Below the pieces are notes generated by a model. The model searched no databases and was not told the origin of the DNA. It was given only the letters and a program-made list of their open reading frames with translations. Of a stretch of DNA of 9,213 nucleotides, positions 1 to 5,293 are shown piece by piece. Origin of the DNA: a bacterium (GTDB taxonomy: Bacteria; Spirochaetota; Spirochaetia; Treponematales; Rectinemataceae). The stretch's first letter is position 1, and the number at the start of each line of letters is the position of its first letter. The position numbers were made by a program, and so were the translations under genes. The stretch is from the NCBI GenBank assembly GCA_021813065.1, contig JAKALZ010000044.1, positions 847 to 10,059 of the forward strand, in the 5' to 3' direction.

Positions 1-1
1 C

Positions 2-1129
2 GTGGTGCTCGGCGGGCTTAGTTCCGCCGAGGCGATCGCGGCCATCGACGTCGAGACACTAGCACTTCTCCTCGCGATGATGATCATCGTGGCAAACCTC
101 CGCGTATCAGGCTTCTTTCTCATCGCGGGCGGACGACTACTCTCGATCGCGCGATCGCCGAGAATGCTCCTCGCCATCGTCGTGCTCGTGTCGGGGATCC
201 TTTCAGCCCTCTTTTTAAACGATACAATATGCCTCATGTTCACGCCCCTCGTCGCCGAGATGACGCGGCGCTCAGGCGCGGACGGAAGACCCTACCTCAT
301 CGCTCTCGCCACATCCGCGAACGCTGGTTCCTGCGCTACCTCGATCGGCAACCCGCAGAACATGCTGATCGCTTCGCAGTCTGGCATTCATTTCGGCACC
401 TTCGTGCTTGCCCTCGGCCTGCCTTCACTGATCGCGATGCTCCTCTCGTACTGGTTCACCATCGCCATGTTTCCCCGCGAGTTTCGAAAAACCGCACAGC
501 TAAAACATAGCTCAAACCATGTCTCGGTGAGCGGCGAAGCCGCGCACTCCGAGGTTCACACCGCGCTTATGTACAAGAGCCTCGCGGCGGCGGGTCTCTT
601 GCTCATTCTCCTTCTCGCGGGCGTCCAGACAAGCCTCGCGGCGCTTATCGCTGCCGCCTTTCTCCTCATCACCAGGCGCGTCCACCCCGAGCGAATCTTC
701 GCTGAAATCGACTTTACGCTGCTCGTGTTCTTTTCGGGCCTCTTTGTGCTGACCGCCGCCGTGGCTAAAACCGGCGCCTTTTCCGACGCCATGGCCTGGC
801 TGGGCCCCTATCTGCGCCACCCCGGAGGACTCTTCGCCGGCTCGATCGTGTTCATCTCGAACCTCGTGTCCAATGTACCCGCGGTCATGCTCCTCTCCCC
901 CGCCGCCAAGGCGATGGGCAACCCGCAGCCAGCCTGGCTCATGCTCGCTATGGCGAGTACCTTTGCGGGCAACCTTACCCTCCTCGGCTCCGTCGCGAAC
1001 CTCATCGTGGCCGAGCAGGGCCAGCGTTCGGGCATCAAAATCGGCTTTCTCGACTACCTCAAGGTGGGCCTTCCGGTGACGGTCGCTTCGGTTGCCTTCG
1101 GAACGTTATGGCTGGAGTTTATCCACTGA
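2..1129 (+). CDS. SLC13/ArsB-NhaD-type anion permease, 5'-truncated by the window edge
   Basis: Integral inner-membrane secondary transporter of the ion-transporter superfamily that includes SLC13/DASS, ArsB and NhaD. The 375 visible residues show the internal duplication of this fold. In the first half, LNDT (residues 72-75) is followed by IGNPQNML (115-122). In the second half, SNLVSNVP (286-293) is followed by GNLTLLGSVANL (323-334). The Asn/Pro/Gly-rich re-entrant elements of such motifs line the substrate and cation sites in characterised relatives. A hydrophilic central loop (about 158-190) separates the halves, and about nine hydrophobic segments are visible. The frame is open to the left edge and the family is usually 400 or more residues, so the GTG at base 2 is not a real start and roughly 40-60 residues are missing. 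The substrate (dicarboxylate, arsenite, Na+/H+ or other) cannot be read from sequence. Nitroreductase follows 167 nt downstream on the same strand. Confidence 0.85.
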   Translation: MVLGGLSSAEAIAAIDVETLALLLAMMIIVANLRVSGFFLIAGGRLLSIARSPRMLLAIVVLVSGILSALFLNDTICLMFTPLVAEMTRRSGADGRPYLIALATSANAGSCATSIGNPQNMLIASQSGIHFGTFVLALGLPSLIAMLLSYWFTIAMFPREFRKTAQLKHSSNHVSVSGEAAHSEVHTALMYKSLAAAGLLLILLLAGVQTSLAALIAAAFLLITRRVHPERIFAEIDFTLLVFFSGLFVLTAAVAKTGAFSDAMAWLGPYLRHPGGLFAGSIVFISNLVSNVPAVMLLSPAAKAMGNPQPAWLMLAMASTFAGNLTLLGSVANLIVAEQGQRSGIKIGFLDYLKVGLPVTVASVAFGTLWLEFIH

Positions 1130-1296
1130 TGGGCGCGGCAATCGATCGCGATAGCCCAGATCCGCGGATAGCCCGCGCATCCGCGCGCGAATTGTTTCCC
1201 GTGGGCAGACTTGCCACGGTGAGCGGGTTTGCGGCGACACTCGCCAGAATCATTGCGCACTTCATCTTCCCAAAACACAGAAGGAGTATCGACAGT
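1130..1296 (+). other. Spacer between permease and nitroreductase, weak hairpin only
   Basis: This 167-nt gap holds no convincing gene. A bulged inverted repeat at about 1199-1219 (CCGTGG ... CCACGG) could fold into a hairpin, but no T-tract follows, so it is a poor intrinsic terminator. No good -35/-10 pair is visible, and nitroreductase may be co-transcribed with the permease. The in-frame ORF extension upstream of the nitroreductase start crosses this gap and overlaps the permease end, but it resembles no protein I recognise. Confidence 0.3.
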
Positions 1297-1872
1297 ATGG
1301 AAATGAACGAAACACTCAAGACCATTTTTTCTCGCAAAAGCGTGCGCGCCTACGCCGAGGGCGCCATTTCCAAAGAACAGCTCGAAATGCTCGTCCGCGC
1401 AGGCATGGCGGCTCCCTCCGCGGTCGATCAACGCCCCTGGGAGTTCGTCGTCGTAACCGACAGGGCCACCCTCGCGCGCCTCGCCGAGCGGCTCTCCTAC
1501 GCGAAAATGGCCGCCCGCGCCGCCGCTGCCATCGTGGTCTGCGGCGACCTCCGGCGCCAGTGGGGCGGTCCCGACTCAGTCATGTGGTCTATCGACTGCG
1601 CGGCGGCTGCTCAGAACATCCTCCTCGCAGCCGAATCGCTCGGGCTCGGCGCCGTGTGGACCGCCGGCTACCCCTACCCCGACCGCATGGGCGCCATGCG
1701 CGAGATCCTCAGCCTGCCCGACTACATTCAGCCACTCACCCTCATTCCCATGGGCATTCCTCGAGGCGGCGAAAAACCGAAGGAAAAGTGGAATCCTGCC
1801 CGCCTCCACTGGGAGCGCTACCGCGAGAACCTCGGCGCCGAGCCCGAAAAAAGAGCCGCGGTTCACGAGTGA
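1297..1872 (+). CDS. Nitroreductase-family FMN oxidoreductase
   Basis: Predicted cytosolic flavoprotein of the nitroreductase superfamily, which uses FMN and NAD(P)H to reduce nitro-aromatics, quinones or flavins; the physiological substrate here is unknown. The 191-residue length is typical of the short single-domain members. The N-terminal RKSVRAY (13-19) is the phosphate-binding signature of FMN. It is followed by PSAVDQRPWEF (40-50), the Ala-rich helix with AAQNILLAAESLGLGAVW (104-121), and the late PMGIPRGGEKP (151-161) with a basic/Trp tail. ATG 1297 is chosen because AAGGAG (1281-1286) sits 10 nt upstream and the family signature begins a few residues later. The open frame extends back to 1108, but that stretch overlaps the permease and is not conserved-looking. 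ATG 1303 is a possible alternative. The last codons and the stop form one arm and the loop of a strong hairpin (1855-1886). Confidence 0.9.
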   Translation: MEMNETLKTIFSRKSVRAYAEGAISKEQLEMLVRAGMAAPSAVDQRPWEFVVVTDRATLARLAERLSYAKMAARAAAAIVVCGDLRRQWGGPDSVMWSIDCAAAAQNILLAAESLGLGAVWTAGYPYPDRMGAMREILSLPDYIQPLTLIPMGIPRGGEKPKEKWNPARLHWERYRENLGAEPEKRAAVHE

Positions 1873-1886
1873 TCGTGAACCGCGGC
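1847..1886 (-). terminator. Intrinsic terminator facing the minus strand, built over the nitroreductase stop codon
   Basis: A perfect 14-bp inverted repeat, GCCGCGGTTCACGA (1855-1868) and its complement (1873-1886), encloses a 4-nt loop containing the TGA stop (1870-1872) of the nitroreductase gene. On the minus strand the hairpin is followed, after two bases, by six T residues (plus-strand A-run 1847-1852), the classic rho-independent layout. On the plus strand no T-run follows. It would therefore stop transcripts coming leftward from lplA (stop at 2151). It may also protect the 3' end of the nitroreductase mRNA. Confidence 0.75.
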
Positions 1887-2150
1887 CCAGAAAACGCGCG
1901 GAATTTCTTGTGCGGCGCCTTAGGTGAAACACGGCGGGAAAGCGAGCCGCGGCCGAAAGGGACGGGCATGCTCACGCTCTACCACATCGTCGAGCGTGAG
2001 CTCCGTCTTCGAAGCAAGCAGAATCTCATGTGTTGAATCCGCAGCCCCTCTTCGGCTACTGCCCGGCCATTGCCGCGATAGGGGAAGCGGGCCACCGCAT
2101 GGTGCTCAATCACGGTATCACCTTGCACCACAGTTGCCATCGCAATTCTT
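1873..2150. other. Convergent intergenic region with no confident gene
   Basis: 278 nt between the nitroreductase and lplA stops. It contains the right arm of the 1855-1886 hairpin and a second perfect 10-bp inverted repeat, GCTCACGCTC (1970-1979) and GAGCGTGAGC (1992-2001), with a 12-nt loop and no T-tract. On the minus strand an ATG at 2164 opens a 61-codon frame to 1979 that starts inside the last codons of lplA. Another minus frame carries a plausible stretch ending in FPPCFT and a stop near 1924. Neither resembles a family I know. The region may hold a small or frameshifted gene. Confidence 0.35.
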
Positions 2151-2164
2151 TCAGCGCGCTGCAT
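1979..2164 (-). CDS. Unrecognised 61-residue ORF overlapping the 3' end of lplA
   Basis: The ATG at 2164 lies inside the last codons of lplA, so translation could be coupled to it. A second ATG at 2140 (MATVVQGD...) is also possible. The peptide has a plausible soluble N-terminal half (GDTVIEHHAVARFPYRGNG) and then a Cys/Arg/Ser-rich tail that looks like out-of-frame sequence. A switch to another minus frame around 2040 would give a more ordinary-looking continuation containing LLASKTELTLDDVVERE, so this could be a frameshifted remnant. No Shine-Dalgarno, domain or motif is recognised. It would share the lplA transcript, ending at the 1847-1886 terminator. It may be non-coding. Confidence 0.2.
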   Translation of the reverse strand: MQRAERIAMATVVQGDTVIEHHAVARFPYRGNGRAVAEEGLRIQHMRFCLLRRRSSRSTMW

Positions 2165-3170
2165 CCTTCAATACTTCTTCCCTTTCGATGCGTTTAGGAA
2201 TATCAAAGTCGAAATGAGCTCCTCCATAACGCGCCGCGATGCGCGCCGCGTACTCCTCAGAAGCCCTATCGCCAATCTCCAGCGCCATTGCCTCCTCAAT
2301 TTTTCCTTCACGCACTCTGACGGCCGCTCTTTCCTTCCCATTCGAAACAGCAAAGGAAAATTGAGGACTCCGATCGAGAATCCATTCTTTTGATCCAAAT
2401 TCCTTCTTCAGGCCTTCATATTCGTCTTGATCAATGCAGAGGTCGATCACATCGTTGAAATTTTCAGGGTCGTACCGCGGCTTGGTGTCTCCCGAGGGTT
2501 CCGCCGCGCTCCAAAACCGCGCGAGATCGAGCGCTCGAGGGATCATCCCCGCGAGCTCTCTCGAAAGCGTATCGATTACCTCGTCGGTAGTGATCGAAGA
2601 AAGGATGCTAGAAATATTGATGGGGTGCGCCGGCACTGAGGCGATCGAGGAGTCCTCGAAGACCTTGATGCCGCCGAGCGACGCTTTGAGCGTCTGGATA
2701 TCGGCCCGCACGAGAAGTGTTCCATGGTGGAGCACGTTGTAGGCACCGAATCTCCTCGCCGTGCCTGAAATCTTGCCCAGTGTCTCTCCGTTGCCCATCG
2801 TGACGAAAAGTCCTCCTCTCGCGCCGGGGTAGGCGTGAATCCCCAAGGTCGCAAGCGCCTTCGCCACCATCGCGATTTCTTCGCCCTGCGAATGGAGAGC
2901 GCGCGGCACAATGAGCGCCCAATTGACATTTCCCTCATCGTGGTAGACCGTGCCACCACCTGAAACGCGGCGGTACACGGGGAGCTCGCACGAAGGCGAG
3001 ACTTCTCTCCACACGTTCTGATTGCGGCCAATAATCACCGATGGTGCGTTCACGTAGAACAAAAGAGTCGCGTCCTGTGTACGGACTGAATTTACAAGGC
3101 ATTCTTCGAGGGCAATCACATCGAGGGGGCTCTGGGCCAAAACTTTATATGATCGTGAAATCATCTGCAT
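2151..3170 (-). CDS. lplA: Lipoate-protein ligase A
   Basis: Cytosolic enzyme that activates free lipoate with ATP to lipoyl-AMP and transfers it to the lipoyl-domain lysine of 2-oxoacid dehydrogenases or GcvH. Numbering from ATG 3170 (339 residues, against about 338 in E. coli LplA): RRVSGGGTVYHD (67-78) is the lipoyl-AMP-binding loop, and GKISGTA (132-138) carries the catalytic lysine, Lys133. HHGTLL (148-153) follows. The C-terminal accessory domain has the W-x-x-x-x-SPQFSF element (about 263-272), so the large and small domains are on one chain. The frame continues to a TTG at 3176. ATG 3170 or 3164 is more credible, although no Shine-Dalgarno precedes either. The -10-like TATATT ends 7 nt before ATG 3170, suggesting a leaderless mRNA. 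The enzyme implies lipoate scavenging. Its neighbours are unrelated. Confidence 0.93.
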   Translation of the reverse strand: MQMISRSYKVLAQSPLDVIALEECLVNSVRTQDATLLFYVNAPSVIIGRNQNVWREVSPSCELPVYRRVSGGGTVYHDEGNVNWALIVPRALHSQGEEIAMVAKALATLGIHAYPGARGGLFVTMGNGETLGKISGTARRFGAYNVLHHGTLLVRADIQTLKASLGGIKVFEDSSIASVPAHPINISSILSSITTDEVIDTLSRELAGMIPRALDLARFWSAAEPSGDTKPRYDPENFNDVIDLCIDQDEYEGLKKEFGSKEWILDRSPQFSFAVSNGKERAAVRVREGKIEEAMALEIGDRASEEYAARIAARYGGAHFDFDIPKRIEREEVLKDAAR

Positions 3171-3177
3171 ATTCAAA

Positions 3178-3205
3178 AATATAGCATATATGTTATGAAA
3201 GACAA
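3178..3205 (-). promoter_or_regulatory. Putative lplA promoter producing a leaderless transcript
   Basis: On the minus strand, TTGTCT (3205-3200), a 16-nt spacer and TATATT (3183-3178) resemble a sigma-70 promoter (4/6 and 5/6 matches). The expected start falls at or just before ATG 3170, 7 nt downstream, which fits the missing Shine-Dalgarno. The spacer and -10 include a 16-bp imperfect palindrome, ATAGCATATATGTTAT (3181-3196), a possible operator. The promoter starts directly after the T-tract of the upstream gene's terminator. The area is AT-rich, so chance matches are possible. Confidence 0.5.
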
Positions 3206-3244
3206 AAATATAAAAAGGGCCGCTCCTTTTCAGGGCGGCCCTTT
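3206..3244 (-). terminator. Intrinsic terminator of the alanine-rich lipoprotein gene
   Basis: GGGCCGC (3217-3223) pairs with GCGGCCC (3235-3241), extended by AAA/TTT to a 10-bp stem with an 11-nt loop. On the minus strand it is followed by TTTTT, then TA and another TTTTT. It begins 28 nt after the lipoprotein stop codon, so it separates that gene from lplA. The plus-strand T-run is only three bases, so the direction is minus. Confidence 0.88.
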
Positions 3245-3271
3245 CACATTATCCGCATTGCGGATTACGAA

Positions 3272-3871
3272 TTACTGCGCGACAAATCCAGCGTTCTGAA
3301 GAGCGGTCTGGAGCTCGTCGAGGGTTGCCTTGACCGCGGTGAGCTGATCTTTGGCACCGGCGTAATCCTGTGAGTCGTTCGCGGCCTTGGCGGTGGTGAT
3401 TGCCTGACCAGTGGCGGCGACTTTCGCGTTCACGTCCTTCATATTGAGCTTGGCCTTGGCTGCCTTCTTGGCATCCTTGGTCGCGGCCGCGGCGAGCGCC
3501 TGAACAGCGGCGTACTCAGTATCAGTACCGGTAATGAGCTGTGCGACATCGTTCTTTGCCTGATCCATACCGGTCGCGGCGGCGGCTTTTGCCTTGGTGC
3601 TCGCGTCGGCGAGGGCCTTGATCAGATCGTTAGCCTGCTTATAGGACTTGCCAGAGGTCTTGGCATCCTGAGCGGCGAGCTCCGCATCGAGCGCGGCTTT
3701 GGCATCCTGAGCGGCTTTGAACGCATCAGGAGCATACACATCAGCTTTGGCGTTCTGGGCATCGGCAAACGCGGCATTGGCCGTATCGAGATCCTTCTGG
3801 GCAAGCTTCGGCGCGCAGGAGAACAGCAACAGCGCGACGAGAACAGCACCGATTACCTTAACCAGCTTCAT
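3272..3871 (-). CDS. Alanine-rich, helical lipoprotein (DUF4398-like)
   Basis: Predicted membrane-anchored periplasmic lipoprotein of 199 residues. The N-terminus is MKLVKVIGAVLVALLLFSC, a short basic start, hydrophobic core and lipobox with acylated Cys19. Phe at -2 is unusual for proteobacteria but tolerated in spirochaetes. The mature part is dominated by Ala, Lys, Asp, Gln and Thr with heptad-like spacing of alanines, and should form long amphipathic helices or a coiled coil. The ADVYAPDAFKAAQDA stretch (about 43-57) recalls the YAP-plus-Ala-repeat pattern of DUF4398 envelope proteins. No catalytic motif is visible. ATG 3871 is chosen because GGAGG lies 5 nt upstream (3877-3881) and the signal peptide begins there. 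The frame runs 15 codons further up, but those add a Cys-rich non-signal segment. It is a single-gene unit with a strong promoter and terminator, suggesting abundant expression. Its role is unknown, perhaps structural in the envelope. Confidence 0.85.
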   Translation of the reverse strand: MKLVKVIGAVLVALLLFSCAPKLAQKDLDTANAAFADAQNAKADVYAPDAFKAAQDAKAALDAELAAQDAKTSGKSYKQANDLIKALADASTKAKAAAATGMDQAKNDVAQLITGTDTEYAAVQALAAAATKDAKKAAKAKLNMKDVNAKVAATGQAITTAKAANDSQDYAGAKDQLTAVKATLDELQTALQNAGFVAQ

Positions 3872-3876
3872 ACAAT

Positions 3877-3881
3877 CCTCC
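3877..3881 (-). promoter_or_regulatory. Shine-Dalgarno deciding the lipoprotein start
   Basis: GGAGG on the minus strand, 5 nt before ATG 3871, selects the internal ATG over the longer frame beginning at 3916. Confidence 0.8.
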
Positions 3882-3906
3882 AAAAAGGAACACAAAGCGC
3901 AGAGCT

Positions 3907-3925
3907 GGCGCTCCAACGAAGCGCC
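3907..3925 (-). promoter_or_regulatory. Hairpin in the lipoprotein 5' leader
   Basis: A 6-bp inverted repeat (GGCGCT / AGCGCC, 7-nt loop) lies in the roughly 70-nt leader between the predicted transcription start (about 3940) and the ribosome binding site. It may stabilise the mRNA; no specific regulator is implied. Confidence 0.4.
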
Positions 3926-3946
3926 GCGTCTGCTCTCTAGTGCGAG

Positions 3947-3975
3947 ATTCTAGTATCCTGTGCAAAATATGTCAA
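3947..3975 (-). promoter_or_regulatory. Near-consensus sigma-70 promoter of the lipoprotein gene
   Basis: On the minus strand, a perfect -35 TTGACA (3975-3970), a 17-nt spacer and TAGAAT (3952-3947, 5/6 match) predict a start near 3940 and a leader of about 70 nt. The -35 box and spacer overlap one copy of an 11-bp direct repeat, so access may be controlled. Confidence 0.8.
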
Positions 3976-4057
3976 GATATGCAAAATATGGGACATATTT
4001 CATAAATTATTGCTATATAAAGCAATATTGCAAAATTCAAGCGTGTGCGCAAAATTC
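3961..4057. repeat. Two pairs of GCAAAAT repeats with 19-nt spacing, interleaved with dyads
   Basis: TGCAAAATATG occurs at 3961-3971 and again at 3980-3990. GCAAAATTCA occurs at 4030-4039 and again at 4049-4058. Within each pair the start-to-start distance is exactly 19 nt. Between and across them are dyads: AAATATGTC/GACATATTT (3965-3973 and 3992-4000), TATTGCT/AGCAATA (4008-4014 and 4021-4027) and the palindrome GCAATATTGC (4022-4031). The stretch is very AT-rich against a GC-rich background and covers the lipoprotein promoter and the sequence upstream of it. It is most simply a cis-regulatory region. Confidence 0.6.
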
Positions 4058-4075
4058 AGCGAACATTTCTTCGCT
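4058..4075. terminator. Weak hairpin downstream of the ABC importer operon
   Basis: AGCGAA (4058-4063) pairs with TTCGCT (4070-4075) around a 6-nt loop, 23 nt past the ATPase stop. On the minus strand it is followed by GA and then only four T residues, so termination may be inefficient and the operon could read into the lipoprotein promoter region. A T-run on the plus side (4075-4078) is similarly short. Confidence 0.35.
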
Positions 4076-4097
4076 TTTCCCGCTCGCGCGACTCATT

Positions 4098-5285
4098 TCA
4101 ACGTAAAAAAAGGTGCGCGGCTCGAGGGTTGTAGCGTAGCGCCACTGAATCTCCAGGACGCCAAAACCCCACATCCACTGGGTCGTGCGACACAGCCAAG
4201 ACCGGACGATCGAGCGACGCGTTGATCTCATACTCCACCGTTGAGCCTAGATAGACCGATTTTTCGATAACGCCGCGCGCGAACAGCATCCGCTCGATCG
4301 CGTGAGGCGCCTCCGTCGCGCCAATCGAACTGATTGCGCTATGCCCCTTGGCCGCGCCCGAGGCGTTACCTGTGCCCGCCTCATTCGCCCCCACATCTTT
4401 TTCGACCGAGAGCGACTCGGGTCGTACCATGAGAAAAGCCTTCCGCCCAACGGCAATACCAGAAGCGGCCGATGCCGCCTCTAGCCTCTGCCCCTGCGCG
4501 TCGACAGCCTCGCAGCCTTGATCCGAAAGCTTTTCCACCGTTACCGGCAGCAGATTGACCCTGCCGATGAAGTCCGCGACAAACTGGTTTTCCGGGCGCG
4601 AATAGATTTCAAAAGGCGTGCCGACTTGCATGATCCTTCCTCGGTTCATGACGACGATCCTGTCGGAAACGGTCATTGCCTCGGCCTGATCGTGCGTGAC
4701 ATACACGCTCGTAATCTTGTAGGTCTGCTGTATCCTCCGGATCTCGACGCGCATCTGCTCGCGCAGTTTGGCGTCGAGATTCGAAAGCGGTTCGTCAAAG
4801 AGGAGCACGCTCGGGCGGTTGACGATCGCGCGGGCCAGGGCAACGCGCTGCTGCTGTCCGCCCGAGAGCTGGTCAGGTCGCCGCCTGGCGAGTTCTCCGA
4901 TCCCCATCGCGTCCATGATCCGCCGCACTTCCATCGCGATTTCAGCTTTTGGCTTTCCCCTGAGCTCGAGGCCAAACCCCACATTCTGCTCCACCGACAT
5001 ATGCGGAAAAATAGCGTAACTCTGGAACACCATCGAAGTATCGCGCTTGTTGGGAGGGTCGGCGCTCACATTCTTATCTCCGATGAAAATGTCGCCCGCG
5101 CTCGGCGTCTCGAAGCCGGCGATCATCCTCAGCGTCGTCGTTTTGCCGCAGCCCGATGGCCCGAGGAGGGTCACGAACTCGCCCTCCTCTATTTCAAGAT
5201 TGAAATCCTTCACCGCGATAAGCTTTCCGCCCTCGCGTTCCAGATCGATGAATTCCTTCGTGATATTTAAAAGCTTCACACTCAT
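4098..5285 (-). CDS. ABC importer ATPase, FbpC/PotA/PhnT class
   Basis: Cytoplasmic ATPase that drives import through the permease encoded just upstream. The 395-residue chain has Walker A GPSGCGKT (42-49), Q-loop FQSY with Gln88, signature LSGGQ (140-144), Walker B VLLFDEP (160-166), D-loop SNLD (168-171) and H-loop THDQ with His198, so all catalytic elements are present. A C-terminal TOBE region follows (about 240-395). Its two halves, around MVRPESL (286-292) and [16 protein letters not shown] (339-354), are separated by an Ala/Gly/Ser-rich insert of about 40 residues. ATG 5285 is chosen because AGGAG (5291-5295) lies 5 nt upstream and overlaps the permease stop. The frame remains open to 5465 but would overlap the permease heavily. 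The family includes Fe(III), polyamine, thiamine and phosphonate importers; the ATPase alone does not reveal the substrate. Confidence 0.93.
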   Translation of the reverse strand: MSVKLLNITKEFIDLEREGGKLIAVKDFNLEIEEGEFVTLLGPSGCGKTTTLRMIAGFETPSAGDIFIGDKNVSADPPNKRDTSMVFQSYAIFPHMSVEQNVGFGLELRGKPKAEIAMEVRRIMDAMGIGELARRRPDQLSGGQQQRVALARAIVNRPSVLLFDEPLSNLDAKLREQMRVEIRRIQQTYKITSVYVTHDQAEAMTVSDRIVVMNRGRIMQVGTPFEIYSRPENQFVADFIGRVNLLPVTVEKLSDQGCEAVDAQGQRLEAASAASGIAVGRKAFLMVRPESLSVEKDVGANEAGTGNASGAAKGHSAISSIGATEAPHAIERMLFARGVIEKSVYLGSTVEYEINASLDRPVLAVSHDPVDVGFWRPGDSVALRYNPRAAHLFLR

Positions 5286-5293
5286 GAGCGCTC

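Noticed and set aside
1199..1219. Hairpin as a terminator after the permease
   Set aside because: The stem is bulged and no T-tract follows on either strand.
1108..1296. N-terminal extension of the nitroreductase frame
   Set aside because: It overlaps the permease end and lacks family similarity; a good ribosome binding site and the RKSVRAY signature support ATG 1297.
3961..4058. GCAAAAT repeats as a CRISPR array or replication-origin iterons
   Set aside because: Repeats are only 10-11 bp in two pairs with different flanks, and there are no cas, dnaA or rep genes nearby; a promoter-regulatory role is simpler.
4518..5270. 250-codon plus-strand ORF opposite the ATPase
   Set aside because: Antisense shadow of a gene with complete ABC motifs; its His/Arg/Asp-rich composition is typical of a mirror frame in GC-rich DNA.
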